From Rhea pennata (Eukaryota; Chordata; Aves; Rheiformes; Rheidae), in contig NC_084670.1 of NCBI RefSeq assembly GCF_028389875.1, positions 14,293,383-14,357,382 of the forward strand: 64,000 nt of DNA, written 5' to 3'. Below the pieces are notes generated by a model. That model was not told the origin of the DNA. It did no database searches and was given only the letters and a program-made list of their open reading frames with translations. The translations under genes and the position numbers were made by a program. Below are positions 14,078-28,000 of the stretch, in pieces. Within the stretch, counting starts at the first letter, position 1; every line of letters begins with the position of its first letter.

Positions 14078-14196
14078 TTAACTACAGTCACCAGTGCAGG
14101 TACAATCAATGTCAGCATCCACAGACTCCACAACATCCTCAGATGCAGATTTCTTATCACTGCTTCTCTGCCACTCCAGCAGGCTTACAGCAGTAT
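14078..14196 (-). CDS. VTG1: VTG exon 35 (last coding exon, stop TAA)
   Basis: This exon has 119 coding nt, residues 1910-1948 plus TAA. It encodes [20 protein letters not shown] and ends [13 protein letters not shown]. The CTCTGDC end mirrors the CSCENEEC terminus of VTG2. The acceptor is TGACAG. A 2.9-kb intron precedes it. Confidence 0.94.
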
Positions 14197-17100
14197 CTGT
14201 CAGGAGAGCAAAGCTATTGTTAACTAACATCAAGCAAATTAACACATTTCAAGGAAAGACTGTTTTGATGGCTGCCAACTCCTTCATCAAGTAAAAAATG
14301 AAATCCTGCCCCCACAACTGACATCTGACTCATTCATTGACTTGAAGCAGGATTTTCATCCATGATATAGTGACTGTAATACTTTTCTAAAAACAAAATG
14401 AGTAATATTTCATGAAACAGAAAGACAACAGCAGGAGCCTGTAGAAGTGCTGGAGGTAGCCACCTTCACAGCAAGACCACCATGTACAAACACACATCAG
14501 CAATCTCTTTTTATGTAATTGCTGCATATCACTGCATATTTCAACTCACTATTTGTCAAAGTTCATTCTGAAGGATAAGCCCTTTGGAGAATTTTGCAGA
14601 GGTTCATAAACTTATAATTAAAGTTCCCCATATTATTGTGAAATCTGGCAGAGCATTGTCAGTTGCAGTATTAACCTTACCACACTGCTTTATCAACAGC
14701 AGCTTGAATAACCCATATCCCTTAATGCTGAAATAATGTAAATGGAATAATAATATTCATCTTACCAATAAATATTCTTAGGTAGTTGGAGGTTTATCAT
14801 TGCATCTAGAAGAATATTAGGACCTCCGTTTAAATTAAGTTTGCATAATGAGAATGTGCAAAGTTTTCATAATTTTATCTCAATTTGTTTTATCTCTCAG
14901 TTGGACAGTACATTTACAACATGTCGCCATCCCTCACCACAGGGAGGTCTGGAGGCCCCCTAAAAAGTTTTGGGGTGCATCAGTCAGTTATCTCATGAAA
15001 TGTTAAAAGGCTCCTTGGATGGATTATTGTCCAGCCTGAAGCACAAGTTTTGCATAATATGTGGGTTCATAAGTATTTCCTAGAAAATTGCTTGAGATGC
15101 TTTTTAAAAATACATATTTTCAGGCTATGAAATGAGAGCTGCTATAAAAAAGTCTGACTTCTGTTTTTATATATAGATATAATATATATGTATATACACA
15201 TATATATTCTTGCTATGCCTCTTACCTGTGTACATTGTGGGTCTGATCACATTCATATCCACATAGGAAACAGTTCCCTGTGCAAGCTGGTCACGACTGA
15301 GTAACTATGGTTCACAAGGGTAGGGCTTGTGGCGTGTTTGAAATATAAACCAGTTCTACCTTGGTCAAGATCCTAAGACTATAGGTTTCAAGGAGCACAG
15401 GGGAAACTGCATCCTTCTACTTCATTTTGTCCTTGTTCCACTCCACTCTTTTGAGACAACAGACTCTCAGATATGAGTTCCCCTATAAAGGGCTGAGAGA
15501 AAGTCTTTGCCTTGTGTGTGAATACGTGTTCTCAACTTGGGAGAGAAGGGGATTTTGTTTCTGCTGCTACTCCTACTCATCAAACAAAGAAAAAAAAGAA
15601 TGGTTTTTAAGGACTGGCATTATATTCCTATTGATCCTTAGCCTGAGGAAAAACAATCAAATATGTTAAAAGATACAAATGGCATCTTTTCTCTGCCTTC
15701 TCCTCAGGATAAATAAATAAAGCCCTTGATTAGGAGTGCTGCTAGCAGACTTCCCAGCCTCTGGTTCAGTAAATGAACCAGAGAAGCCTGCAGCTGCTGT
15801 AAAAGCAGCACTGGCTGCGACAACTAACATTTTTTTTTCTGCTTTTCCTCTTTTCTTGCACTTTTTTGTGAGAGAATGAGACAGCTTTATTATAGCCTAA
15901 TATTCTGAGGCAGTGAGTGGCCTGGGGTGATGGCATTTCAGAGATATAGACTTGGACACACAAAAGAAATCTGTGAAACATGGATATGACAAGATTTAGA
16001 AAGGATTTTTGTTGAGGGTGGGTTTTTCTTTTTATAAAAGGATGCGTCTATTCACATCTCAGGGAGCTGTCAGAAAACTATTAGCACTCTCCCTGTGCTA
16101 CTTGTTGAATTGGCTACTGTAGGAGGTTGACTATTATAGAAGGATACTCACTGCTTTTATGGGCTGATTCAGCACATTGTGAATATTAATAATATGAGCA
16201 AATTGTAAAGTTCTATATAGATGTTGTTCAAAGTCAGACATAATTTCTTTTCACTGTAACTCAATGTAGAGATTCATTGGCTTCAGTGAAACTACACTGG
16301 ATTATCTCAGCTATGGACTTGGCTAGCAAGGTTACTGTAGAAAACAGACCAGTTCAGTAGCTATTCCCTAATAGCAGGTTTCCCTCTAGGGTATGTATGT
16401 AAGATTTAGGAAGGAATGCACCAAAAATACCTGTAGGTTCAAGGCTGAATTTTCCTCTCTTGCTTATATATAACTTGAACGTAAATCTGTATTAGAAAAT
16501 ATTTGCATCCATAACAAATCAATGTAAGTGAAAGGAGAAAAAGGCCCAGATCTTTGAAAAATCTTGAACACAAAAGTGTGTGTATAACATACCGTCAGAA
16601 AAAAGAAACATTTTTTGAAACAATCTAGAGAACATTTCAGCAATGTGGTTTTTTTGCTGATATATTGCACAGTGGCATAGCATGGCAGCTAATCACAGCA
16701 GTCATGTCACACTACTTGACTGATTCTCAATTGCTTTGCTTGCCCTGGTCTACACAGAATCGCAGGCTGTAATGTGCGTGAAAGGACTCACTGTTCCTTA
16801 TCACAGCTTTATGGAGATCCTGAAAATGTGAAAAAAATTTATCGATCACAGCTGCCCCTTTTATCACCTCAAATGTTTTCCTCATATGATGCCACGTGCC
16901 ATCATCCAAACTAGCTTTTAGCTACCCAGTACTGTCAGTGGTTATAACAAATACTAATGGGATTAAAAGCAGCAGCTCAAGGAGCTGAAGCAATAGAGGT
17001 CTGTGCGTGGCTGTGCTGTGTTTTGTTCTTCCGAGTGTTCTGACAGAACTCCTACAGTATGTGACACAGAAAGAGAAAAAATACTGTACCTTTTGGGAAA

Positions 17101-18353
17101 CAGTGGAAGCCAAGCTTAACTGAAGCTTTTTCAATTGGAGTACACTCTTTCATACATTTCAGTACTGGGTCAACAGAGTAGCACGTAGATTCTTCTCCAT
17201 CAACAGTAGGATTTCGATTCAGCTTCACATAACTGCGCTGTAGTTTGCACCCTAAAAGGAAAAGGAAAGGTAGTTAAAATTGTAGAAATAAATTGCAATT
17301 GATCCTTACAATAATAAAGGTCCATATTTTCTCTTCAGCTTTTATTAAAACACAGGTCCCTGACAACCCATTTTCACAGTAGTGAGGTTATCAAGATAGG
17401 ATGATGATAACAAGTTGGGGGATAGAGAAAAGGTTTTGAAAGGGGAGCTATTTTTAAAATCAAATTGCTCAATATAACCCAAATGGAATCATGTATACCC
17501 AGTTTTTTAGAACTACATAATACACAGAAAATAACCTCTCATATCTGAAAGCTATTAAGAATAGATACTGTCAGCACAATGACTACTTAATTGCATTACA
17601 AAAAATGTCAACTGTAGTGAATGGATAAAAAAAATGGCAGCATTTATATAATAACATCAAGGATAACTTTTGTATTGGATGATGATTTTTGTAATGTTGC
17701 AATTATCTCACTAGAAAGATATAATGTAACTTAACAGGATCCCAGTTCTGATTCTGTTTCCTGACATAAAGATAAGTACAATTCTGTTGCCACTGAAGTC
17801 AAGGAGAAAACAACCATTAACTTCAATAAAGTTGTCTCAGGTCCAAGGTAAATGGAAACCTACAGAACAAAACTGTAATGGTGTTAAGAGAGACCGTGAT
17901 TATTTTTCCAGCTTCACATGAGAGGAAACTCTTTTGCCTTAGGAATATTTCAAACACTTCCCTGAGGTTGCTCCCTCAGATGGTGTAGAGCAGAAATGAA
18001 ATTCTGTGCACTCTGAAAATTTATATATAAACTCTAACTTACTGCATTCATGTCCATCCTGTGTGACATCTATGATGTCTGCAACTTGTTTGATTAAATG
18101 AGATTTACAGAGAGAAGCTGAGACTGCTTTGATTAGTGCAAATCACACTGACTTCAGTGGGAGAAAAATTAGGCCTGATTTTTGCCTCTTGAAGAAAGAA
18201 GCTACTCTGTGTAAGAAATTATAGTTGAATCAGTTATTGAACTGCACATGAAACAAAGAAAGACTTTTGTTGAGTACAAATCCTCTATGTTCATAAGCAG
18301 TATTTTAAATAGTCAGTAGTTAATGAAATTAAAATAGATATATACTGCTACTG

Positions 18354-18391
<38 letters not shown>

Positions 18392-21300
18392 CTTTCCAGT
18401 TATTGGCAGTGTTTCCAGTTATTGGCAGTGGAAAAGTAAAATTGTATTTTACTCAAGCATAAATTACTTTCAGATCTACTCACCACCAGAGCAGGTTTCT
18501 TCTAGCAATACCCATGAATGAATAAAAGCAGAACAGCTGTGTGCCAGCTTATGATTTGGCATTATGAGTTCATTGTGCTTTTCTCTGTCATTATTTCCAC
18601 AAACTCCACAGGTCTTTCCTCTCATCCATGAAGCAACAGTAACCTACAAAATAACACATCTTTGCAGTGGATACTGAAGTGTTGGTCTGTTATATTGCCA
18701 AGGTACTAAACACAAAGAAAACCAGTTACTTTTTTTTTAAAAAAACTCAATACCTTAAGGATCACACCATCAAAAGTCACGTTCTTCAGCCCATGTGTTG
18801 GAGCTTCCACGATAACTGTTGTTCCATTTTTATAAATTTTAATATTGTCTGTAAAAAGATGGTTCATCATAAGGTTATCTTAATTTTAAAATAAAAGAGA
18901 ACCTGACTGGCACAACATACATTATAATGCATTTTCTTTTACATTTTTTTTTTGCTGTCATACATGGAATGCATTCTTTGTGGAGAGATAAAGGAAAAAT
19001 AGAAAAATGATCTCTTCATTTGTAGAAAAATCTTTACTGTTGTTCCCTACAGCTGAAATTGACTCTTGTAGCCAGCTTAAGAAAAGGACATCAGTGAAGT
19101 TCAGTTAAGTATTTGGCCAAAAGCATCTAACTGTGACTGTGAAAAATACTTTCTTTTACGCAAGCATCAACATACCATATAAATAAGAAAGGGCTTTATT
19201 TACCTCTCAGTTATGCTAGTGAAAATGAAGACTACACCCGTTACAGGAAATATAGGAACATAAGCAATGCAAATCTTAAGTTTTTTTGGGGGGACTTAAT
19301 TACACTTATATTTTCTTTACATTGAAGGTCTTCTGAAAAGTTTATAAAAATACAATCATCTTGAAGATACTTAGTTTATAAGTCAGTCCTGGAAAGGCAG
19401 GTGTCACAGCTTACCTTTTTCATACTCAGAATCTCCACTGTGTGTTAGTACTGGTTCTTCATTGCACGCCACAAGGAGAGATGAATTTGGTGCAGGACAG
19501 ATTGTGATGTTTCTTGAGAGAAAAAAGAAGAAACTCATGGTTAATTTAAGATGTGGAAAGTAGAGATTATTCATGACCAAAGCAAACAAAGAACCAATTT
19601 GAGCATCTGGATTTTGAATGAATGAATTTCTTTCCAAAGTCCAAAATTCATTGCGACTTCGGCTGTTGAGATTCAACCTATAAAGAAAAGACAGATCGGG
19701 GACTTGTTGAGCAGGTCATCAGGTGAGTGAGTGATGGCCATGAAATCAAAGATGAGGGCAACTAAACAAAAGAGTTTCAGATGAGGGTTCCTTCTGGGAC
19801 ATCTCCTTCCCCAACATTTGACTGCAAACTAATTTCACGTGGGAGTGAGACATCTCCCATCCTCAGATCAACTCCCTAAAGTTTCATATTTAATTCTTCA
19901 GCCTTCAGATAAATTGCACTTACAATGAGCTTGTATTTATGTGAACCTCTCTTGAGAAGGACTTTGGATCAACCTTTTTTGTAGTAATGATGAACTTTGG
20001 ATGTTCAGTACAGTCTTGGGCCACTATCAGGCTGCATCTTTTACTAAAAGAATATGTATGGTTCACATGATCAAATGTTTTGAAATCTCCCTCGCTGACT
20101 TCACATGTGGCTGCAAGACAAAACCAGAAAAGAAATGGCAGGTGTAACAACAGCATGTGTGTTGCTGCAAAGAATTGAAGGCTGCCTCAGAGGTTTATTT
20201 ACTTAGCAAATAGGAAAGAAAATTTAGTGAGTCCTAGGCAGAAGTTTTCAAAGCTGCCAAAGCAAGTCTTTAAGGACAGGATACCATTACAGAATAATTG
20301 AGAGATACACTAGTGTTGATTTTGATTACATGCAAAATACTAAATGCAAGGTAAAAGTGATTGAAATGTACTAAATTCTTAAGAAACCATGATAAAAAGA
20401 AGTTAATATTTCCCACAAGTGAGACACCACAGCCAGCTAAAATGCACATGGCTCTTTTCTGAAAAAAAAATAAACAGGACTAATTCATGGTCTGTCTTTA
20501 CTCATCATCTGATACCTCTGAGTGCTGAGACAGCAACTTCTTAGAAGGGGCAAAAGATAATCATCTTCACTGTTTGCAGACAGGTGTGATTCCTGAACTA
20601 TGAAAACTTATATCAGTTCAAAGTCTCTTTATTCACCTGCCAATTTCACCTGCTTCCAAGAGATGGATTGAGTTGTTGAGAAAGCAGATGTTATGCTTCC
20701 CTTACAAGGAAAGGCAAGGCCCAGTGATGGCAGAGGATGGATCTACAAACATTGCTTATTTATGAGATAAGCATACAAGTAATATTTACATTGATCTTCT
20801 TGAGCTATTTGTGAAGCTACTTCAGGAAGGAAATTCCAAGCAGTGATATCTCGAGTTTCGTAAGTTGGAGATGGGCCTAAGGGCAAAGTGAATGGAATTC
20901 GGAATGCCTGGTAGTAAAGCGTTACCTGAAAAAGCAGAAAGGAAAATACGTTAAAGATAAATTGAACCATGCCATTCAAGATATGACTACAAACAAAAAT
21001 AGACACTTGAGAAAAAAATCTTGAAGAAGTATTTATAGAATTGCAATTATGTTAGTCTTTTCAGGCTACACCCAAACCTCAGGCTTTTGTGAGGATTCAT
21101 TGTCTTCTGTTCTAGTTTCAGTTCCTGACTTTTATGAGCAATTCTTAAGGACACTAGAAGCTAACACAAACAGATAAAGTTTAAGTAAGTAATAATTAAG
21201 TAAGAAGTGACTTAAAAAAACAATTAAGTAAGTAACTGGGTAAGTGGATGGTTGTGTCCGGAAAAGTAGGTAGCATTCATTACAGGCTGAAAACTGGCAT

Positions 21301-22345
21301 GATGTGCCAAAGTGGTACGATTCCTTACTGTGATTACAAACAAATTACATTTACCAAGAAAATCAAATTGATGCCTAATCTGCCTACTTCTTCATTACCA
21401 TATATTAAAGATCCTGCAGTACTGGAGCACCATTTAAGGTTACAGACACACTAATTTCTCTGTTATGAATAGCTAGTGTTATTAATTTGCCATAGATTCA
21501 CAAGGGAAATTTTTCAAAATAGCGCATAGGGATTTGGTGGACAAGGACCACTTAATCATTGGGATTCTGCAGATAAAGCCTACGCAAGCTGCTCTGAGCG
21601 TGTAACTTTTCTAGTTTGGTTAAGGCAGAGTTGTGTAAGTAGACATCTAAACTTGATCAGGCCTGTCACTACAGCTGTTAGATTTTAGCACAAATGTGGG
21701 GAAAGGCTCTACATGGTTGGAGCTGAGCATAACAGATGTTCTCAAGCCCTTAGTTATCTGCTTTTCAGCCTCGTGTATCCCACAGAACTAGTCATAGTGT
21801 GTAACATTAATGAAGGTTTGAGTGCAGAAGAGTCACACTTCAGTAAATTTGGGCTTAACTGCAGTTCTCTGCATGGAAATAAAGCATTAAACTACAGAGT
21901 CTGATTTTCAATTTCAGCTTATTGCTATGTTGCACCAAAGCAGTAAAAAAAGAAATCAAGGACCACATATTTCAAGACCCATGTATTCAGAGATATAGTA
22001 GCTTCTCTAAGAGGTAATTTTTGCAATTTTTTTCATTACTTTAAGTATCAAACTGTTTATTAGCTGAAAAATCCCATTCAAGGTGAGGAGGGGGAAAAAA
22101 ACCTGACACATACCCCAGGAGCTTTAATTACTGTATCAATTGTCCGTGGAGATGTTGCAGCTGCTCTTACTATAAATTCATGAGATGGATTTCTCTGATG
22201 TGCTTCTGAGAAGCCCAACATGAGTGCTGCCCCAGGAACATACTGTATGAATCTAGAGATAAACAAGATGTGAAAAACTCAGGTTCATGAGCAAAGGATG
22301 AGGATTACTGGCATTTCTGAAAAATTGAGAAAACAACAGGTGAAC

Positions 22346-22412
<67 letters not shown>

Positions 22413-22427
22413 TATATATATTTTGTA

Positions 22428-22468
<41 letters not shown>

Positions 22469-24992
22469 GTATATATATTTGACACTTTGGGTCAAACTAA
22501 ATGCTTGTTTTTATCCACAGAAAACACATTGTTCTAATTTAATCATCATCATAAACTTTGGTTTTCTTTTCTTTAAAGACAGAATAGAAGGAAATTTCAA
22601 AACAGGAAGCCATTTTGAACTGAAATATCAAATCATTTAATTCTGAAAATGAAAATTAACTGTGTCAAGTTTTTAAATATCTGGAGAATACCTTTTAATA
22701 TGAAATGTGAGGGAAATAAAAAAAAGTCACAAAATATTTTTGTGTCATTGAACTTGTGTTTTCCATCAAAACCAAAAACAGTTGGGTTGAAAAGTTTCAT
22801 TCAGTTATTTTAGTGCTTTTATAAAGGCCAACTACTGCAAGGAGTGCAACACAACAACCTAGAAGAGAGCAATTTACATACGCCACGCTTGTCTTCTTTA
22901 TCCAGGTTGGAAGATTTCCCCATTGCACCTTCAGCTGCACGGCTGGTTTCCTTGCCAGCTGGCCCGTGGTAGCCCTGGCTTCTATTTTGTAGTCTCGGCA
23001 CTCCTTACCCCATCTCAGTCTGGCCTTTATGAAACACGGAAATAGTCATCCAAGATTTCAGAAAAGAAATCACAGCACAACTGAATACCATTAAAAAATT
23101 TAAATGTTCCTGCTTTTCTGAAACTTCAAAATGGTCTTTGATGCCCCTAAGTCTCTCTCTCCCTCTAAATAGCCTCATGGAGAAATTCTGACTACATCTG
23201 GAAAAATCAGAAGCTGAGTAGAAAATGAAGATCACTAGGCTGTGCTAAATTATATGTAGATGCTCCTTTTCCAAAGGAGCAACTGAAATATTTAAAGAGG
23301 AAAAACTGCCAGACTCCCAGACAAGCAAACTGGTATTGAAACAAATAATGAAGAAATCTAAATCAGTCAATTTTTAAATTTTCTTCATATTTCTACATGT
23401 CATATTTTGATGCACCTTCAAAGTCAACATTTCTATTTCTGATTACAAATGTTTTTCATTTTTTTAATTTGAAAGGGTGGGAAAAGAACATTTTTTGAAA
23501 TTTCATGAACATGTGAAACCCATTTCAAAATACATATGTTTTCCTTGTTTGATTATTCTAATCAGCAGGTGCTATACAGTTATTAAAAATATTCTGGGCT
23601 GTCTAGAGCTCTCGCTTGGCAAAGTTGACTGTGTGCTTACCTGTGCTTTCAGAGGCAGTATTACAGCATCAGCACATGCTTTCCAACTGGTTTCAGCCAG
23701 CTGAACCACAACTAGTTGCACATCAACTTTGGCAGCATCAGAACGAACATATGCTGTAGCTTGATAACCTTGATTTCTGTTGTCACTCCTTACTGCCTGT
23801 GCCACAATTGTAATGCCAGGTGGAATTACATCTCCCAGGAAGTTGCGCTGAAAAACAACCCCCAACCATCTGTGCTTAAGTATTTCTTTGTATTCACTTG
23901 GGAACCTACCCAGTTTATGCTACACTGATAGCAGGAAGCATTCTTCATCTTTCATCAGTTTGGTTTGTTGCGTATATTTCCATACCCCCAATATTAAGTA
24001 CAAATCTGATTAGAATCCTGATTATTTCATTACCACCTGAAATTTTCAGGTGTGATTGTTTTGATGCAGAATCTAAGACTCTCCTGAACTAACTCTGTGC
24101 ACATTTAAAGATTTTGTGTATTATTGTAGTATTGGAAACAGATGCCTACGATACATATACTCAATATCTTCATTCCAGTATGTGCATTCACAATGTAAGT
24201 TACTATTTAACAGCTTCTTCAAGACAACAGATTGTTTTGAAATCCTTCTGACTAGCAGAGTTCCCTTACACATTGACTGTATTGCAGGGCTATTTGTTCT
24301 ATTATTATGTAGATACATTAACTTACTACAATTATAGACTACTAAGTGTGTACTAAAGATAAGGATGATCAGTGTTTAATGGGGCTTTATATTTCCCAGA
24401 CAGTAATGAGCATGAAGATTCTGATTTTAGTTACACTCTACATGCACTCATGACCTTGGGTCTACATTCTAAAATAATTTGGCAGCCTTAAGTTAAAAAA
24501 ATTCTTTAAGTAAAATTTATTTATTTCCTCCCCAGTTGCATTTTTATGTAATTGCAAAATATTTTCCATTCTGAAGGTTTCATAGGAAAAGAAGATTCTT
24601 TCTCCTTTAGCTTACAACCCCAATCCTTTCAGTTTTTATCATTTCCAAATCCAAGTCTTCATATACTACAAACATTAGAGGAAAATTTACTCAAGAAAAC
24701 AACAAATGAAACCCAAGGGAATTCATGAAAATGTCAAATTACTTTGACTTTCAATTTACAAACTTGTAGCATGTGAAATACCTCCTGGTCTTACTCAGAT
24801 GGTTAGGGTACAACTACCTCTAAAGTTCGTGCTCAGCGGTCAGCAAAGTGCTGTCCATTTCTGTGTACAGTGCAGAGACTACCTCATGTGTTAAGCTGGA
24901 ACCACTCCTGTGATGAATGCCGATTCCTTTGCTAACGTGGCTCCTCCTAGAGTTGCTGCCAGTATTTCCCCGATGGTGATGGCGATGGTGGT

Positions 24993-25031
<39 letters not shown>

Positions 25032-28000
25032 CACTGCTTTTGTTGTGACTGCTCCTGCTGCCACTACTGCTGCTGTTGCTGTGACTACTTCCTGATTCGG
25101 ACGAAGATGATGATGAGCTGCCTGGTATCTTCTGATCTGAATGCTATGGAACAAAAATACGTTATGAAGCCAGGACATGGATTCTAGATCCAGAAGAAAT
25201 GAAAAGTCTCTGCTAATGGAAGCTGTTACTTCTTTAGCTTTACAGATGCAAAGACACATAGAGGTAAACAGTACTATAGGTCAGGATTCATCACTGTAAA
25301 TTATATTTTTACAGTATAGACACCCAAATCAGAGTTATCAGTATCAATCTGTAGGCAATGGAGAGGCTCAGACGTATTTTCAGTGTGATTCTTATTATTT
25401 TAAATATGAAATACGTTGGGTAGAAATGTGCCTTGAATCCATCTGTACCTCTCTGCTGATTAGAAAGGCCATGTAGATAGTGACTGGAAATGGAGATTTC
25501 ACATTGCAGAGATTGAACATTAGGCAAGGTGAAACCCACACTTACTAAGTGGTCAACAATATCCATTTTAATTTAAAATACTGCAAAACATCTTCCTAAT
25601 GACAAGCAGGGTAAATAACAACTTTCCATGTAACACTTACTTATAAAAGCTACTATATTAGCATCCTTTCAATGCATGCTTAGATTTTCTCTGTGCCACA
25701 GTGCATAGTTAATTTCTGGTTTCTGATACCATCTACATACATGATGAGTTTGCTTTGCTGCTATGAGTGTCTAAAAAATGAGGAGTTAACAATTCCTACT
25801 GGAAGATCCTCTGGGTTTCTGTTTTTTATAATTCTTCTATGGGCTTTCTTGGCTTAGTTTTCACTGTACTGTACAGTATCTAGCCCAAAGGTGTCCTGAC
25901 CAAAAATTTACGATTACAAGTGCTGCAACGATGTAAAGGTGTAACAAGACAGTTGATATTTTATAGCACATCAGCTTATTTTAGCCATCTTCGATGATAT
26001 TACTGAACAATAAATAAGGTAGATTTTATAGAATGCTTAAGTGAAATGAATCTAACAAATTCCCTTAGTGATATGCTTGATCATATCAACTATAATGATA
26101 GGCATGCACACTTGGAAGTTTGGACCTACCCAATAGACATGAGCAGACCTGAAGCGGAGCCGGTACACTTTCGGAAGGTAATGCTCCTGCAAAATTCCAA
26201 AGTAAGTTATAGCCTGCAGCTCCGTGAGGATCACCTGCTAGTAGAAGCCATAGCATTAGAAACTTTTACCTGTTCTGTGGAAACGTCGTAACTACTGTGA
26301 CTGTTAAATTGAGACTTGACATGTTTTGTCTCAGCTTGTCGATCATATTTGCTGGAGTGCTCCTTGCTGTGGCGATGGGATACACCAACACTTTCACTGC
26401 TGCTGCTGCTGCTGCTGCTGCTCCGTGTTTTAGGCTTCTGCTCATGAACACTTCTCTCTCCAACAGCAGCACTGGCACGTGGAGCTGATGTGGGCCTGGG
26501 ATGCTTTTTACCTATATGTTTCATACCAGATGCTTTGCTGCTGCTGCTGCTGCTGCTACTATTACCTATGCTGCTACTGCTGCTGCTACTACTGCTTTTG
26601 CTACTATTACTACTACTCCTACCTTTCCTGCTGCTGCTGCTACTACTACCTATGCTGCTACTGCTGCTGCTACTACTGCTTTTGCTACTATTACTACTAC
26701 TACTACCTTTCCTCCTGCTGCTGCTTTGGCTGCTGCTGCTACTACTGCTTTTGCTACTGCTACTACTGCTACTGCTTTTGCTGCTACTACTACTGCTATT
26801 GCTTCCACTGCTACTGCTCCCGCTACTACTGCTCTTGCTGCTACTGCTTCCGCTGCTACTGCTCTTGCTGCTACTATCACTACTGCTGCTGCTGCTACTG
26901 CTGCTGTCCCCAAAGGGATAGAATTTCTTTCCTTTGGCTTGAGATTGTTTTGTTTTCCGATTTATCTGTGTGCCTCCCTGGGAGGCTCTGTTGTCAGAGT
27001 CACTGCTGGAGGGGCTGCTTGTTGTACTCTCAGTGCTTCCACTGGTGCTGCTGGCACTGGACGATGAGCTTCTTGATTTTCTTGGCCCCTAGCCGAAAAA
27101 AACATTAGAAAAAGAGAATTATTTTTCTATGTCCATGCAGAAAGCTGTAAGTAAAATCAGATACAGAGAGTTATGAATCTCTTTGCTGCCTCAGAAGATA
27201 ATATATATGCCCGAGATAGCAGCCTTGCAATACATCACAATAAAACAAATTCATCATAATGGGTTAAAAACACAGCTAAGTGGAACAACCCCCAAACCCA
27301 TATGTGATAATGAACACATGTAGACATTATTGATTGTACTGTTAACGTAACTAATGTTAGTAAGACAGTGCTGTAGCTGTGACTATCTCAAGGCAAGTTA
27401 TTTAGAAGGTATTATAACTTTTTGCAACAGCTGCAAGGAACAGACAATCTTTTTGGCACACAAGATCTTTAGGCCTTATGTAATTGTGCCAGAGATCTTC
27501 AGAGAAACCAGCAAAACCAACCAGCTCTCCCTAATCTCCCTCACCTCACCGATTGCAAAAGAAATGAACTAAAGAAAAAATGACATGCAGAAAGTCTTGT
27601 GTACCTAAAAGATTTTCTCTATTTTCCAATCTTTGTGTACTAAGTAAACAAAGAGGGCTATTTAGTAAAAGCAGTATAAATAACTAAGCTTTGTGTATTG
27701 TCTCCCACAAATCTGGAAAGTGGATTTTTACAAAATACCTGGCCATCAGTATCATCAAGGATTTTCTTCACTCTTTTAATTGCTTCTTTGCTGGAAGATA
27801 CTTGTGTCTCTGGATCTTCAAATGTTACTAAGCGTACCATTTTTGTAGGAGCTTGGGCCCCTGCTTGAATTGTGACTTGTATTTTTTCAATGGGTGCCTC
27901 TGTATAAACTGAAATTGCACAAAAATTAATATTAGTATACTAATAGCTGTTACTAATAGCAACTGAATGTTAGAATAAAACATTTTTTCCACAATTTATT

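Larger units (their letters stand above)
14197..17089 (-). other. VTG intron 34 (2.9 kb)
   Basis: The borders are GTACAG and TGACAG. It contains an AT-rich dinucleotide stretch at 15166-15209, an inverted repeat at 15759-15783 and an old-repeat core at 16275-16312. Confidence 0.8.
17252..18483 (-). other. VTG intron 33 (1.2 kb)
   Basis: It contains T33 (18356-18388), a 19-bp tandem duplication beside it and an old-repeat core at about 18148-18161. The borders are GTGAGT and TTTTAG. Confidence 0.8.

Noticed and set aside
19513..19676. Upstream extension of exon 31 seen as a 90-codon open frame
   Set aside because: The stretch contains a strong pyrimidine tract ending CTCTCAAG. Using it as the acceptor gives gap-free alignment with the VTG2 VWF D domain, while the extension matches nothing.
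24910..25095. Plus-strand Ala/Val-rich ORF at exon 25
   Set aside because: It is the antisense reading of the (AGC)12 and flanking serine codons.
26479..27108. Long plus-strand ORFs (209, 188 and 143 codons) rich in Cys/Tyr, Ala/Thr or Leu
   Set aside because: They are the antisense of the AGC/AGT serine repeat of phosvitin, and every frame is open there. They have no start context, splice signals or domains.
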